Assembly: GCF_002101395.1 (NCBI RefSeq)
Contig: NZ_CP019706.1
Span: 3,348,001 to 3,412,000 of the forward strand
From: Pantoea alhagi
GTDB lineage: Bacteria > Pseudomonadota > Gammaproteobacteria > Enterobacterales > Enterobacteriaceae
Length of the DNA: 64,000 nucleotides
Direction: 5' to 3'
Shown here: one piece after another, positions 8,272 through 17,337 of the stretch
How positions within the stretch are numbered: position 1 is the stretch's first letter
How the letters are laid out: every line of letters starts with the position of its first letter
Made by a program: the position numbers and the translations under genes
Notes under the pieces: model-generated
Seen by the model: only the letters and a program-made list of their open reading frames with translations
The model's database searches: none
Told to the model about the DNA's origin: nothing

Positions 8272-9317
8272 GCAAAATCACCGTAATGTGCGTTGATGAT
8301 TCAGCGCTAATGCGACAACTGATGACAGAAATCATCAACAGTCATCCCGATATGGAAATGGTGGCGACGGCGCCCGATCCGTTGGTGGCGCGCGATTTGA
8401 TAAAACAGTTCAATCCGCAGGTGCTGACGCTGGATGTCGAGATGCCGCGTATGGACGGCCTCGATTTTCTGGAAAAGTTGATGCGTCTGCGCCCGATGCC
8501 GGTAGTGATGGTTTCATCGCTAACGGCGAAGGGATCGGAGGTGACCCTGCGCGCACTGGAGCTGGATGCGATTGATTTCGTTACCAAGCCGCAGCTGGGC
8601 ATTCGCGAAGGCATGATGGCTTACAGCCAGATGATTGCCGATAAAATTCGTGCCGCAGCGCGCGCCCGTATGGTGCCGCGCCTTAATCAGGCGGCGCCGG
8701 TGATGCTGAAAGCGGGCCCGCTGCTCAGTAGTGAAAAGCTGATCGCCATCGGCGCATCAACTGGCGGCACCGAAGCGATCCGTCATGTGCTGCAACCGTT
8801 GCCAATGACCAGCCCGGCGCTGTTGATTACGCAGCATATGCCGCCAGGTTTTACCCGCTCGTTTGCCGAGCGTTTGAACAAGCTGTGCCAGATCACCGTG
8901 AAAGAAGCGGAAGATGGCGAACGTATTCTGCCGGGCCATGCTTATATTGCGCCCGGCGCTATGCACCTGGAGCTGGCGCGCAGCGGCGCTAACTATCAGG
9001 TGAAACTGAACGATGGTCCGCCGGTTAATCGTCACAAGCCTTCGGTGGATGTGCTGTTTAAATCGGTGGCGCAGCATGCCGGACGTAACGCCGTCGGCGT
9101 CATCCTTACCGGGATGGGCAATGATGGTGCGGCCGGGCTGCTGGAGATGCAGCGCGCCGGCGCCTGGACCATCGCGCAGAATGAAGCAAGCTGTGTGGTT
9201 TTCGGTATGCCCCGTGAAGCAATTGCTTACGGGGGAGCCAGTGAAGTGGTGGATCTGCACCAAATCAGCCAGCATATGTTGGCCAAAATTAGCGCCGGAC
9301 AGGCATTGCGTATTTAA
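8268..9317 (+). CDS. cheB: Chemotaxis methylesterase/deamidase CheB
   Basis: CheB removes receptor methyl groups and deamidates glutamines when phosphorylated by CheA. The 349-residue protein has an N-terminal receiver domain (phospho-acceptor Asp in LDVEMPRMDG, invariant Lys in FVTKP) and a C-terminal methylesterase domain with the catalytic Ser in GASTGG, His in TQHMP and Asp in GMGNDG. It starts inside the cheR stop. Length equals the E. coli protein and all catalytic residues are present. Confidence 0.98.
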   Translation: MSKITVMCVDDSALMRQLMTEIINSHPDMEMVATAPDPLVARDLIKQFNPQVLTLDVEMPRMDGLDFLEKLMRLRPMPVVMVSSLTAKGSEVTLRALELDAIDFVTKPQLGIREGMMAYSQMIADKIRAAARARMVPRLNQAAPVMLKAGPLLSSEKLIAIGASTGGTEAIRHVLQPLPMTSPALLITQHMPPGFTRSFAERLNKLCQITVKEAEDGERILPGHAYIAPGAMHLELARSGANYQVKLNDGPPVNRHKPSVDVLFKSVAQHAGRNAVGVILTGMGNDGAAGLLEMQRAGAWTIAQNEASCVVFGMPREAIAYGGASEVVDLHQISQHMLAKISAGQALRI

Positions 9318-9357
9318 CCAGGCCCGTCCAGCGGGTTGAGATAACACAGGAGTAGAT

Positions 9358-9747
9358 ATGGTTGACAAAAACATGCGCTTTTTAGTGGTGGACGATTTCA
9401 ATACGATGCGTCGTATTGTACGTAACCTGCTAAAAGAGCTGGGCTTCAACAACGTTGAAGAAGCCGAAGATGGGGCAGACGCGCTGACCAAGCTGCGTGC
9501 TGGCGGTTTCGATTTCGTCATTTCCGACTGGAACATGCCGAACATGGATGGTCTGCAACTGCTGCAAACCATCCGTGCCGACGCCACGCTGGGCAAGCTG
9601 CCGGTGCTGATGGTCACCGCGGAAGCGAAGAAAGAGAATATCATCGCTGCGGCGCAGGCGGGAGCCAGTGGCTATGTGGTGAAACCTTTTACTGCGGCGA
9701 CCCTGGAAGAGAAGTTAGGTAAGATCTTCGAAAAATTAGGTATGTAA
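9358..9747 (+). CDS. cheY: Chemotaxis response regulator CheY
   Basis: CheY is a single receiver domain that, when phosphorylated by CheA, binds FliM in the flagellar switch and promotes tumbling. The 129 residues keep the acidic pocket D12/D13, phospho-acceptor D57 (SDWNMPNMDG), T87 and K109 (YVVKP). It is nearly identical to E. coli CheY. A good AGGAG ribosome-binding site precedes the ATG, and cheZ follows after 9 nt. Confidence 0.99.
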   Translation: MVDKNMRFLVVDDFNTMRRIVRNLLKELGFNNVEEAEDGADALTKLRAGGFDFVISDWNMPNMDGLQLLQTIRADATLGKLPVLMVTAEAKKENIIAAAQAGASGYVVKPFTAATLEEKLGKIFEKLGM

Positions 9748-9756
9748 GGAGACGTG

Positions 9757-10401
9757 ATGAGCGAACTTACGAAACCAGCGACCGACGCGGCATCGGCGCA
9801 GGACATCATCACACGCATTGGCTCGTTAACGCGCATGCTGCGTGACAGTCTGCGTGAGCTGGGGCTGGATCAGGCCATAGCAGAGGCGGCGGAAGCGATT
9901 CCCGACGCCCGCGACCGCCTTGATTATGTTGTTCAGATGACTGCTCAGGCTGCTGAGCGCGCGCTGAACTGCGTAGAAGCATCACAGCCGCGCCAGGATG
10001 CGCTGGAGCGCGGCGCCAAAGATCTTAAGACACGCTGGGATGCCTGGTTTGAGGACCCCATCGAGCTGTCGGATGCGCGCGTGCTGGTTTCGGATACGCG
10101 CGAATATCTGGCTACCGTGCCGGAACACACGTCCTTTACCAACGCACAACTGCTCGACATCATGATGGCGCAGGATTTCCAGGACCTTACCGGTCAGGTT
10201 ATCAAGCGTATGATGGATGTGATCCAGGAAATTGAGCGCCAGCTGCTGATGGTGCTGCTGGAGAATATGCCGGAAGCGAATGCGCGTCAGAAGCGGGAAG
10301 AGAACAGCCTGCTGAACGGTCCGCAAATCAATGCCGCCGCGCCTGGCGTGGTTGCGAACCAGGATCAGGTTGATGACCTGCTCGATAGTCTGGGCTTCTG
10401 A
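9757..10401 (+). CDS. cheZ: CheY-phosphate phosphatase CheZ
   Basis: CheZ dephosphorylates CheY-P and so resets motor switching. The 214-residue, mostly helical protein carries the catalytic segment AQDFQDLTGQ, whose Gln inserts into the CheY active site, and the C-terminal CheY-tethering helix DQVDDLLDSLGF. The ATG at 9757 is preferred over the adjacent GTG at 9754, because AAGGA is then spaced 6 nt and the start matches E. coli. It is the last gene of the operon and a strong terminator follows. Confidence 0.97.
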   Translation: MSELTKPATDAASAQDIITRIGSLTRMLRDSLRELGLDQAIAEAAEAIPDARDRLDYVVQMTAQAAERALNCVEASQPRQDALERGAKDLKTRWDAWFEDPIELSDARVLVSDTREYLATVPEHTSFTNAQLLDIMMAQDFQDLTGQVIKRMMDVIQEIERQLLMVLLENMPEANARQKREENSLLNGPQINAAAPGVVANQDQVDDLLDSLGF

Positions 10402-10453
10402 GTTAAAGGCTGCCGTTCGGTAAAACAGAGCGGTAGCCCTTTTGCTTGTGCAC

Positions 10454-10487
10454 AGGCCGACGATCGCCCGATCGTCGGCCTGCTTTT
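10454..10487 (+). terminator. Terminator between cheZ and flhB
   Basis: A near-perfect 13-bp inverted repeat (AGGCCGACGATCG with CGATCGTCGGCCT) is followed by GCTTTTT. It separates the chemotaxis operon from the flagellar export operon. Confidence 0.9.
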
Positions 10488-10592
10488 TCCATTCCCTGAA
10501 ATAACCCCTGTTTAACCCTGTTACTCCACCCATTAAATTTGCCTGGGTTTGGCAAGCTATGCGTAATTCCCATTCCAGAGCAGGTGATCAAC

Positions 10593-11744
10593 GTGGCTGA
10601 AGGTAGCGACGAGGAAAAAACAGAATCGCCCACACCCCACCGACTAGAGAAAGCGCGCAAAGAAGGGCAGATCCCGCGATCCCGCGAACTGACTTCTCTG
10701 CTGATGCTGGTGGCGGGGTTGCTGATTTTGTGGATGGGCGGCGGGACGATGGCGCGTCAGCTGGCTGAGATGGTCGCCTCCGGCTTTAGCTTTGATCATC
10801 ATTTGATTAATGACCCCGGACAGATTGTACGTCACATCAGTCGCTTGCTGGGGCTGGCGGTATGGGCGCTGGTACCGATGATGGCGGGCCTGGTGCTGGT
10901 AGCGATCGCCGCGCCGATGCTGCTGGGCGGGATTGTCCTGAGCGGTAAATCCATTTCATTCAAGTTTAGCAAGCTGAATCCGCTGAGCGGCCTGAAGCGC
11001 ATGGTGTCAGCGCAGACCTGGGCCGAGCTGTTAAAAGCGGTGATGAAAGCGGTGCTGGTGAGCTCGGTGGCCGGTTGGTATATCTGGGTAAGCTGGCCAG
11101 AGATGCTGCACCTGGTCAGCGAAGCTCCGTTTGTTGCGCTGGAGCACGGCATGCGCATGGTTGCCGTATGCTGTTTTCTGGTGGTGTTGGGGCTGGTGCC
11201 GATGGTGGGCTTCGACGTCTTCTGGCAGCTCTACAGTCATTTCAAGCAACTACGCATGTCGCAGCAGGATATCCGCGATGAATATAAAGAGATGGAAGGC
11301 GACCCACACGTTAAGGGCCGTATCCGTCAGGCAATGCGCGCAGCCGCTCGTCGCCGCATGATGGCGGACGTGCCGAAAGCGGACGTGATCGTTACCAACC
11401 CCACACACTATTCCGTCGCGCTGCAGTATGACGAGAAGAGAATGAGCGCGCCGAAAGTGTTGGCGAAGGGGGCGGGCGACGTGGCGTTGAAGATTCGTGA
11501 GTTGGGGAAAGAACATCGCGTGCCGATACTGGAAGCGCCGCCGCTGGCGCGCGCCCTTTATCGTCACAGTGAAATTGGGCAGCACATTCCAGGCGCGCTG
11601 TATGGCGCGGTAGCGGAAGTGCTGGCCTGGGTATGGCAGCTGCGTCGCTGGAAGCGCGAGGGCGGCCTGATACCGCAGAAACCTCAACGTTTGCCGGTGC
11701 CGGCTGAACTGGACTTTGCAGGAGAAACGAGAACTGATGGCTAA
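10593..11744 (+). CDS. flhB: Flagellar export switch protein FlhB
   Basis: FlhB is an inner-membrane part of the flagellar type III export gate that switches substrates from hook to filament. The N-terminal half has four membrane segments (about residues 30-210). The C-terminal cytoplasmic domain holds the self-cleavage motif NPTH, in VTNPTHYSVALQYD. The start is a GTG at 10593 (MAEGSDEEKTE), giving 383 residues against 382 in E. coli. A longer frame upstream has no homology. The 3' end overlaps flhA by 8 nt. Confidence 0.97.
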   Translation: MAEGSDEEKTESPTPHRLEKARKEGQIPRSRELTSLLMLVAGLLILWMGGGTMARQLAEMVASGFSFDHHLINDPGQIVRHISRLLGLAVWALVPMMAGLVLVAIAAPMLLGGIVLSGKSISFKFSKLNPLSGLKRMVSAQTWAELLKAVMKAVLVSSVAGWYIWVSWPEMLHLVSEAPFVALEHGMRMVAVCCFLVVLGLVPMVGFDVFWQLYSHFKQLRMSQQDIRDEYKEMEGDPHVKGRIRQAMRAAARRRMMADVPKADVIVTNPTHYSVALQYDEKRMSAPKVLAKGAGDVALKIRELGKEHRVPILEAPPLARALYRHSEIGQHIPGALYGAVAEVLAWVWQLRRWKREGGLIPQKPQRLPVPAELDFAGETRTDG

Positions 11745-13818
11745 TCTGGCCGCTTTACTTCGCTTACCGGGTAACATGAAAGATACGCAGTGGAAGGTGC
11801 TGGCTGGCCCGCTGCTGATTCTGATGATCCTGTCGATGATGGTGCTGCCCCTGCCGCCCTTTATCCTCGATCTGCTGTTTACCTTTAATATCGCGCTGTC
11901 GATTATGGTGCTGCTGGTAGCGATGTTTACCCAGCGGACGCTGGAGTTTGCCGCGTTCCCGACCATTCTGCTGTTTTCAACGCTGCTGCGCCTGGCGCTG
12001 AACGTTGCCTCCACGCGCGTTATTTTGCTGGAAGGACATACCGGCGCGGCGGCGGCCGGTCAGGTGGTGGAGGCGTTTGGCCACTTCCTGGTCGGCGGCA
12101 ACTTCGCCATCGGTATAGTGCTGTTTGTCATTCTTATCATCATTAACTTTATGGTTATCACCAAGGGTGCCGGACGTATCGCCGAAGTGGGCGCGCGCTT
12201 TGTACTTGACGGGATGCCGGGCAAGCAGATGGCGATCGACGCCGATCTGAATGCCGGTTTGATTGGCGAAGAAGAAGCGAAAAAGCGCCGTTCAGAAGTG
12301 ACCCAGGAAGCCGATTTCTACGGCTCAATGGACGGTGCCAGTAAGTTCGTTCGTGGTGACGCTATCGCGGGCATCATGATCATGATTATCAACGTGGTGG
12401 GCGGCCTGCTGGTGGGCGTGCTCCAGCACGGAATGTCGCTGGGTACCGCAGGGGAAACCTATACGCTGCTGACCATCGGTGACGGCCTGGTTGCGCAGAT
12501 CCCCGCGCTGGTGATCTCGACCGCCGCCGGTGTGATTGTTACCCGCGTCGGCACCGATGAGGATGTGGGCGAGCAGATGGTGACCCAGCTGTTCAACAAT
12601 CCACGCGTAATGATGCTGAGCGCCGGTGTATTAGGCCTGTTGGGGTTGGTGCCGGGCATGCCAAACCTGGTGTTCCTGCTGTTTACCGCCGCGCTGTTAG
12701 GCTTAGCCTGGTGGCAACGTGGCCGCGAGATGCAGCCGAAGCCGGTAGCGCAGCCGTTGCCGCGTGCGCAGGAGACGGCCGCAACGGTTGAAGCGACATG
12801 GGGCGATGTGCAGCTGGAAGACTCACTGGGGATGGAAGTGGGCTATCGCCTGATCCCTATGGTGGATCAGCAGCAGGATGGCGAGCTGCTGGGACGTATC
12901 CGCAGTATTCGTAAGAAGTTTGCGCAGGAAATGGGCTTTCTGCCGCCGGTGGTGCATATCCGTGACAATATGGATCTGCCTGCCGCCCGCTATCGTATTC
13001 TGATGAAAGGGGTTGAGATCGGCAGCGGCGACGCTTATCCGGGGCGCTGGATGGCGATTAACCCTGGTACGGCCTCCGGTACGCTGCCGGGTGAAGCGAC
13101 GGTTGACCCGGCATTTGGTCTGGCAGCGATCTGGATTGACAGCGCGCTGAAAGAGCAGGCGCAGATTCAGGGCTTTACCGTAGTGGAAGCCAGTACCGTC
13201 GTGGCAACGCACCTTAATCATCTGATTGGTCAATATGCCAGTGAGCTGTTTGGCCGTCAGGAAGCGCAGCAGCTGATGGATCGCGTAAGTCAGGAGATGC
13301 CGAAGCTGACTGAAGATCTGGTGCCGGGCATCGTGTCGCTGACAACGCTGCATAAGGTGCTGCAGAATCTGCTGGCCGAGCGTGTGTCGATCCGCGATAT
13401 GCGCACCATTATTGAAACGCTGGCGGAACATGCGCCGGTACAGAATGACCCGTATGAGCTGACGACGGTGGTACGCGTGGCGCTGGGCCGCGCCATTACC
13501 CAGCAGTGGTTCCCGGGCAATGGCGAAGTGCAGGTGATTGGTCTTGACGCGACGCTGGAACGTCTGCTGTTGCAGGCGCTGCAGGGCGGTGGCGGACTGG
13601 AGCCGGGTCTGGCGGATCGTTTGCTGGAGCAGGCGCAGCGCGCGCTGCAAAACCAGGAGATGTTAGGCGCGCCGCCGGTGCTGTTGGTTAATCACCCGCT
13701 GCGTGCGTTGCTGGCGCGCTTCCTGCGCCGTAACCTGCCGCAGCTGGCGGTGCTCTCGAATATGGAGCTGAGCGATAATCGCCATATCCGTATGACCGCA
13801 ACCATTGGAGGTCAGTAA
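11737..13818 (+). CDS. flhA: Flagellar export gate protein FlhA
   Basis: FlhA forms the nonameric export gate of the flagellar type III apparatus, with an N-terminal domain of about eight membrane segments (about 15-320) and a C-terminal cytoplasmic ring that binds chaperone-substrate complexes. The cytoplasmic loop GARFVLDGMPGKQMAIDADL, a family signature, is present. The ATG at 11737 (MANLAALLRLPG) matches E. coli FlhA and gives 693 residues. It overlaps flhB by 8 nt and flhE by 1 nt, so the three genes are one transcript. Confidence 0.98.
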   Translation: MANLAALLRLPGNMKDTQWKVLAGPLLILMILSMMVLPLPPFILDLLFTFNIALSIMVLLVAMFTQRTLEFAAFPTILLFSTLLRLALNVASTRVILLEGHTGAAAAGQVVEAFGHFLVGGNFAIGIVLFVILIIINFMVITKGAGRIAEVGARFVLDGMPGKQMAIDADLNAGLIGEEEAKKRRSEVTQEADFYGSMDGASKFVRGDAIAGIMIMIINVVGGLLVGVLQHGMSLGTAGETYTLLTIGDGLVAQIPALVISTAAGVIVTRVGTDEDVGEQMVTQLFNNPRVMMLSAGVLGLLGLVPGMPNLVFLLFTAALLGLAWWQRGREMQPKPVAQPLPRAQETAATVEATWGDVQLEDSLGMEVGYRLIPMVDQQQDGELLGRIRSIRKKFAQEMGFLPPVVHIRDNMDLPAARYRILMKGVEIGSGDAYPGRWMAINPGTASGTLPGEATVDPAFGLAAIWIDSALKEQAQIQGFTVVEASTVVATHLNHLIGQYASELFGRQEAQQLMDRVSQEMPKLTEDLVPGIVSLTTLHKVLQNLLAERVSIRDMRTIIETLAEHAPVQNDPYELTTVVRVALGRAITQQWFPGNGEVQVIGLDATLERLLLQALQGGGGLEPGLADRLLEQAQRALQNQEMLGAPPVLLVNHPLRALLARFLRRNLPQLAVLSNMELSDNRHIRMTATIGGQ

Positions 13819-14213
13819 TGCGATTTTCACTCTGTGCGTTGATGCTGCTGTTGCCGCTGACAACCCTGGCGGCGGATGGTGCCTGGCAGGGGAGCGCCAC
13901 CGGCGTGACGTTAAGTAATCGCGGCGTGGAGGCATCATCGCCGCCGATTGCGCCGCCGGGTCCGATTTCCGGCCTGATGAATGTGATTTACTGGCGTTTC
14001 GAACTGACCGGCCCGCAGCCAGCTGGCCTGATGGTAAAACTCTGTTCCAGCACCCGCTGCACGCCGATCGAAGGGGCCAGCGGCTCGACACGCGGCCTGA
14101 CCAATGTGCCCGCCAGCGATACGCTGCGTTTTGTGTATAGTGTACAGGGGAAGGGAAGGCTGTTTCCTGTCACGCGGGTGCGCAGCAATCAGGTAATGGT
14201 AAATTATAACTAG
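13818..14213 (+). CDS. flhE: Flagellar protein FlhE
   Basis: A 131-residue exported protein with a signal peptide (about residues 1-18, ending TTLAA) and a small beta-rich domain with a conserved cysteine pair (LCSSTRCTP). In enteric bacteria FlhE is periplasmic and linked to proper gating of the flagellar export apparatus; it is not essential for the flagellum itself. The start codon shares one base with the flhA stop (TAATG). It ends the flhBAE operon. Confidence 0.94.
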   Translation: MRFSLCALMLLLPLTTLAADGAWQGSATGVTLSNRGVEASSPPIAPPGPISGLMNVIYWRFELTGPQPAGLMVKLCSSTRCTPIEGASGSTRGLTNVPASDTLRFVYSVQGKGRLFPVTRVRSNQVMVNYN

Positions 14214-14326
14214 TACCGCGTCTTATCGCACCGATCTGCCTGCTCCTCATGGGGGAGCACTGCGACTCAAACCACTCCAATTGCGGCCATTTCTGACAAC
14301 AACCTTTCCGAAGCCTGATAGCAGAT

Positions 14327-14358
14327 AAAAAAATCCACGCCGGAGCGTGGATTTTTTT
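14327..14358. terminator. Bidirectional terminator, flhE/argS
   Basis: AAAAAAATCCACGC and GCGTGGATTTTTTT form a symmetrical stem around CGGA. Flanking A and T runs let it work on both strands, between the convergent flhE and argS. Confidence 0.93.
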
Positions 14359-14400
14359 GATGTCATCGGGCCTTCGCCAGAAACAAGGGCAGCCGGTGGC

Positions 14401-16134
14401 TTACATACGCTCGACGGTTTCAATACCCAGCGTATCCAGACCCTGCTTCAGCGTGCGTGCCGTCAGCAGTGCCAGCTTCAGACGGCTCTGGCGTACTGCG
14501 GCGTCTTCTGCTGACAGAATCGGACAGTGCTCGTAAAAACCAGAGAACAGACCGGCCAGATCGTACAGATAAGCACACATCACGTGCGGCGTACCGTCAC
14601 GCGCCACCAGCGTAATGGTCTCTTCAAACTGCAGCAGACGTGCCGCCAGCTGTGCTTCACGCTCGTCGTTCAGCTGAATGGTGCCTTCCAGCAGCGCATT
14701 CTCATCAATACCGGCTTTGCGGAACACTGACAGCACGCGCGTATAAGCATACTGCATATACGGCGCAGTATTGCCCTCAAATGCCAGCATGTTATCCCAG
14801 TCGAAAATGTAATCGGTGGTGCGGCTTTTCGACAGGTCGGCATATTTTACCGCGCCAATACCGACAATATTTGCCAGTTTGCGCAGCTCATCGGCATCCA
14901 TCTCTGGATTCTTTTCCGATACCAGCGCGGTAGCGCGCTCAACCGCTTCATCCAACAGATCGGAGAGCTTAATGGTACCGCCGCTGCGGGTCTTAAACGG
15001 ACGTCCATCTTTGCCCAGCATCATACCAAACATATGGTGCTCAAGGGGCACCGATTCCGGCACATAGCCCGCTTTACGTACGATGGTCCAGGCCTGCATC
15101 AGGTGCTGGTGCTGGCGCGAATCGATATAGTACAACACGCGATCGGCATGCAGCTGCTCATAGCGATATTTCGCGCAGGCAATGTCGGTAGTGGTGTAGA
15201 GATAGCCGCCGTCCTTTTTCTGGACGATCACGCCCATCGGCTCGCCTTCTTTATTTTTAAACTCGTCAAGGAAGACAACGGTTGCGCCTTCGCTTTCCAC
15301 CGCCAGCCCTTTCGCTTTCAGATCGGCAACGATACCCGGCAGCATATCGTTATACAAACTTTCACCCATGACATCGTCACGCGTCAGCGTCACGTTCAGA
15401 CGATCATAGACCTTCTGATTCTGGGTCATAGTGATATCAACCAGCTTTTTCCACATGGTGCGACAATATTCATCGCCGCCCTGTAATTTCACCACATAGC
15501 TGCGCGCGCGCTCGGCGAAAGCCTCATCTTCGTCATAGGTCTTTTTCGCTTCACGGTAGAATGCTTCCAGATCGGCCAGCGCGATCTCTTCATGATGCTC
15601 ACGCTGCTGCTTTTCCAGATAGGCGATCAGCATACCGAACTGTGTGCCCCAGTCGCCGACATGGTTGGCGCGGATCACGTGATGACCAAGGAATTCCAGC
15701 GTACGTGCCGCCGCATCACCAATAATGGTTGAGCGCACATGGCCTACGTGCATCTCTTTCGCCACGTTTGGCGCTGAGTAGTCAATCACGATAGTTTGCG
15801 CATCCACTGGCGCAACGCCCAGACGCGGCGATGCCAGGGCGGCTTCTGCCTGCTGCGCCAGCCATTCAGGGGCGAGGAAAATATTAATAAAGCCCGGACC
15901 CGCGATTTCAACCTTACTGGCAATGCCATTAAGATCAAGATGCTGAACGACTCGCTCAGCCAGCTGACGTGGCTGCTGCCCCAGTTTTTTCGCTACCGCC
16001 ATAATGCCGTTGGCCTGGTAATCGCCAAACTGAACTCTGGCCGACTGACGAACCATAGGTTCGCAATCTGCCGGCGCGCCAACGGCGATCATCGCCTGAC
16101 TAACTTTTTCCGAAAGGAGAGCCTGAATATTCAC
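14401..16134 (-). CDS. argS: Arginyl-tRNA synthetase
   Basis: A class I synthetase that charges tRNA-Arg. The 577-residue product has the N-terminal additional domain, the HIGH-type motif HVGHVRSTI, and the C-terminal DALR anticodon-binding domain. As in E. coli there is no standard KMSKS; the corresponding loop is FKTRSGGTIKLSD. The GTG start at 16134 (MNIQALLSEKVS) follows GAAGG at proper spacing and matches E. coli; a longer frame to 16158 has no support. Convergent with flhE. Confidence 0.98.
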   Translation of the reverse strand: MNIQALLSEKVSQAMIAVGAPADCEPMVRQSARVQFGDYQANGIMAVAKKLGQQPRQLAERVVQHLDLNGIASKVEIAGPGFINIFLAPEWLAQQAEAALASPRLGVAPVDAQTIVIDYSAPNVAKEMHVGHVRSTIIGDAAARTLEFLGHHVIRANHVGDWGTQFGMLIAYLEKQQREHHEEIALADLEAFYREAKKTYDEDEAFAERARSYVVKLQGGDEYCRTMWKKLVDITMTQNQKVYDRLNVTLTRDDVMGESLYNDMLPGIVADLKAKGLAVESEGATVVFLDEFKNKEGEPMGVIVQKKDGGYLYTTTDIACAKYRYEQLHADRVLYYIDSRQHQHLMQAWTIVRKAGYVPESVPLEHHMFGMMLGKDGRPFKTRSGGTIKLSDLLDEAVERATALVSEKNPEMDADELRKLANIVGIGAVKYADLSKSRTTDYIFDWDNMLAFEGNTAPYMQYAYTRVLSVFRKAGIDENALLEGTIQLNDEREAQLAARLLQFEETITLVARDGTPHVMCAYLYDLAGLFSGFYEHCPILSAEDAAVRQSRLKLALLTARTLKQGLDTLGIETVERM

Positions 16135-16339
16135 CGAGTTACCTTCATCCGTCTGCACTGCCCGCCGCGCCAGGGGCGGCAGGCATAATCATCGCGACGC
16201 CTGACAGTCTGGCAGGGTGCTGTACAATAGCGTCGCGGAAAAAAGAAGGGGGGAAGTATACGTTATTTGCGGGGGGGCGTCAGCAGCCGTAGCAGGCGGA
16301 AACATTGCTGTTGATGTTTCCGCCACCGACGAAAAAAGG

Positions 16340-16462
16340 TTAACGACGTCGAGAATGCCGATATGGGTTATTTACCGTTTTTTCATTGCGCACCTTCCAG
16401 TGGCGGGTGAGAGCATACCCCATCAGCGCGATAAGAACTGCAATAATAATAAGTTTAAGCAT
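16340..16462 (-). CDS. Small single-span membrane protein, 40 residues
   Basis: This short frame was found by reading the minus strand between argS and yecM. It begins ATG at 16462 with an AGGAA ribosome-binding site 8 nt upstream, and encodes MLKLIIIAVLIALMGYAL, a clear hydrophobic helix, followed by a strongly basic tail (RHWKVRNEK ... RHSRRR). The shape fits the class of small inner-membrane proteins seen in enterobacteria, with a cytoplasmic basic C-terminus. I do not recognise a named homologue. It runs in the same direction as argS and could be read through into it. Confidence 0.55.
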   Translation of the reverse strand: MLKLIIIAVLIALMGYALTRHWKVRNEKTVNNPYRHSRRR

Positions 16463-16773
16463 AAAGCCATTCCTTGTGTGATGGTTCGGGTAAATCTATA
16501 AGAAAGACTTAGTAGTCGCAATTGCGTACTCAACCAATTAGGAATTACCTTAAACTCCCTGCAAACATAATTAAAAACATTAGGTTAACCGGGGTTTTAT
16601 AAAATATTTCCTGGACCTGTGCCGTGCTAAACTGGACATAAATAAGGTAAATTACGCCAGCTTATCTAAAAAATCTTGTCATTAACGCTATTTTTACAAC
16701 TATAACTGGTCTTGCGAAATTGCTTATAAAGCAACCAATGTTTAAAGAAATTGTCTAAAAGTGGAGAGTAATT
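16463..16773. other. AT-rich intergenic region upstream of yecM
   Basis: No gene is seen. The region must hold the divergent promoters of the small membrane protein (minus) and yecM (plus). TTGTCA with a TATAAC box 19 nt later near 16676-16706 is a weak candidate for yecM. Confidence 0.4.
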
Positions 16774-17337
16774 GTGCCATTCAGGAATAATCTGGAAGCG
16801 CTGTCTGACCTGACAAACGATCTGCCGCGTTTTGAAAAATCACTGGTGAATTTGGCGGAAAAGTTGGGTTTAGTACTGGAAAATCTCGATGCCGACCATA
16901 TTTCGCTGCGCTGCCATCAAATTGCGACAGCGGAGCGCTGGAAACAAGGCTTGATGCAGGTTGGCAAGCTGTTCTCAGAAAAAATGATTAACGGCAGGCC
17001 GATTTGTCTGTTTCAACTGCACGAGCCGCTGAGCGTAGGGCCGTGGCGGATCGAGGTGGTCGAGCTGCCCTGGCCGGGCAATAAACTCTATCGCCATGAA
17101 GGATGGGAGCATGTTGAAATTGTCCTGCGCGGCGATCCGGCCACGCTGGGTGCCAGGGCAATGGCATTATTATCCGACAGCGGCCTGCTGCAGCCGGGCA
17201 TTTCATTCAAAACCAGTGCGCCGCAGGGCGAAGGCGAACGTCTGCCTAATCCCACGCTTGCTGTGACCGACGGACAGATCACCATTAAATTTCATCCCTG
17301 GAGTTTGCAGGAGATCGTTGCCAGCGAGCAGGATTAA
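16774..17337 (+). CDS. yecM: VOC-fold protein YecM
   Basis: A 187-residue cytoplasmic protein of the vicinal-oxygen-chelate fold, homologous to E. coli YecM along its whole length. Shared segments are ADHISLRCHQ, MINGRPICLFQLHEP, ELPWPG and HEGWEHVEIVL. The His and Glu residues suggest a metal site, but the biochemical role of YecM is not established. The start is a GTG preceded by GTGGAGAG. The 3' end overlaps the convergent aminotransferase-like gene by 4 nt. Confidence 0.93.
   Translation: MPFRNNLEALSDLTNDLPRFEKSLVNLAEKLGLVLENLDADHISLRCHQIATAERWKQGLMQVGKLFSEKMINGRPICLFQLHEPLSVGPWRIEVVELPWPGNKLYRHEGWEHVEIVLRGDPATLGARAMALLSDSGLLQPGISFKTSAPQGEGERLPNPTLAVTDGQITIKFHPWSLQEIVASEQD

Noticed and set aside
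16217..16501. Plus-strand frame of 94 codons between argS and yecM
   Set aside because: Composition is unlike protein and it is antisense to the better supported 40-codon membrane gene with a ribosome-binding site.
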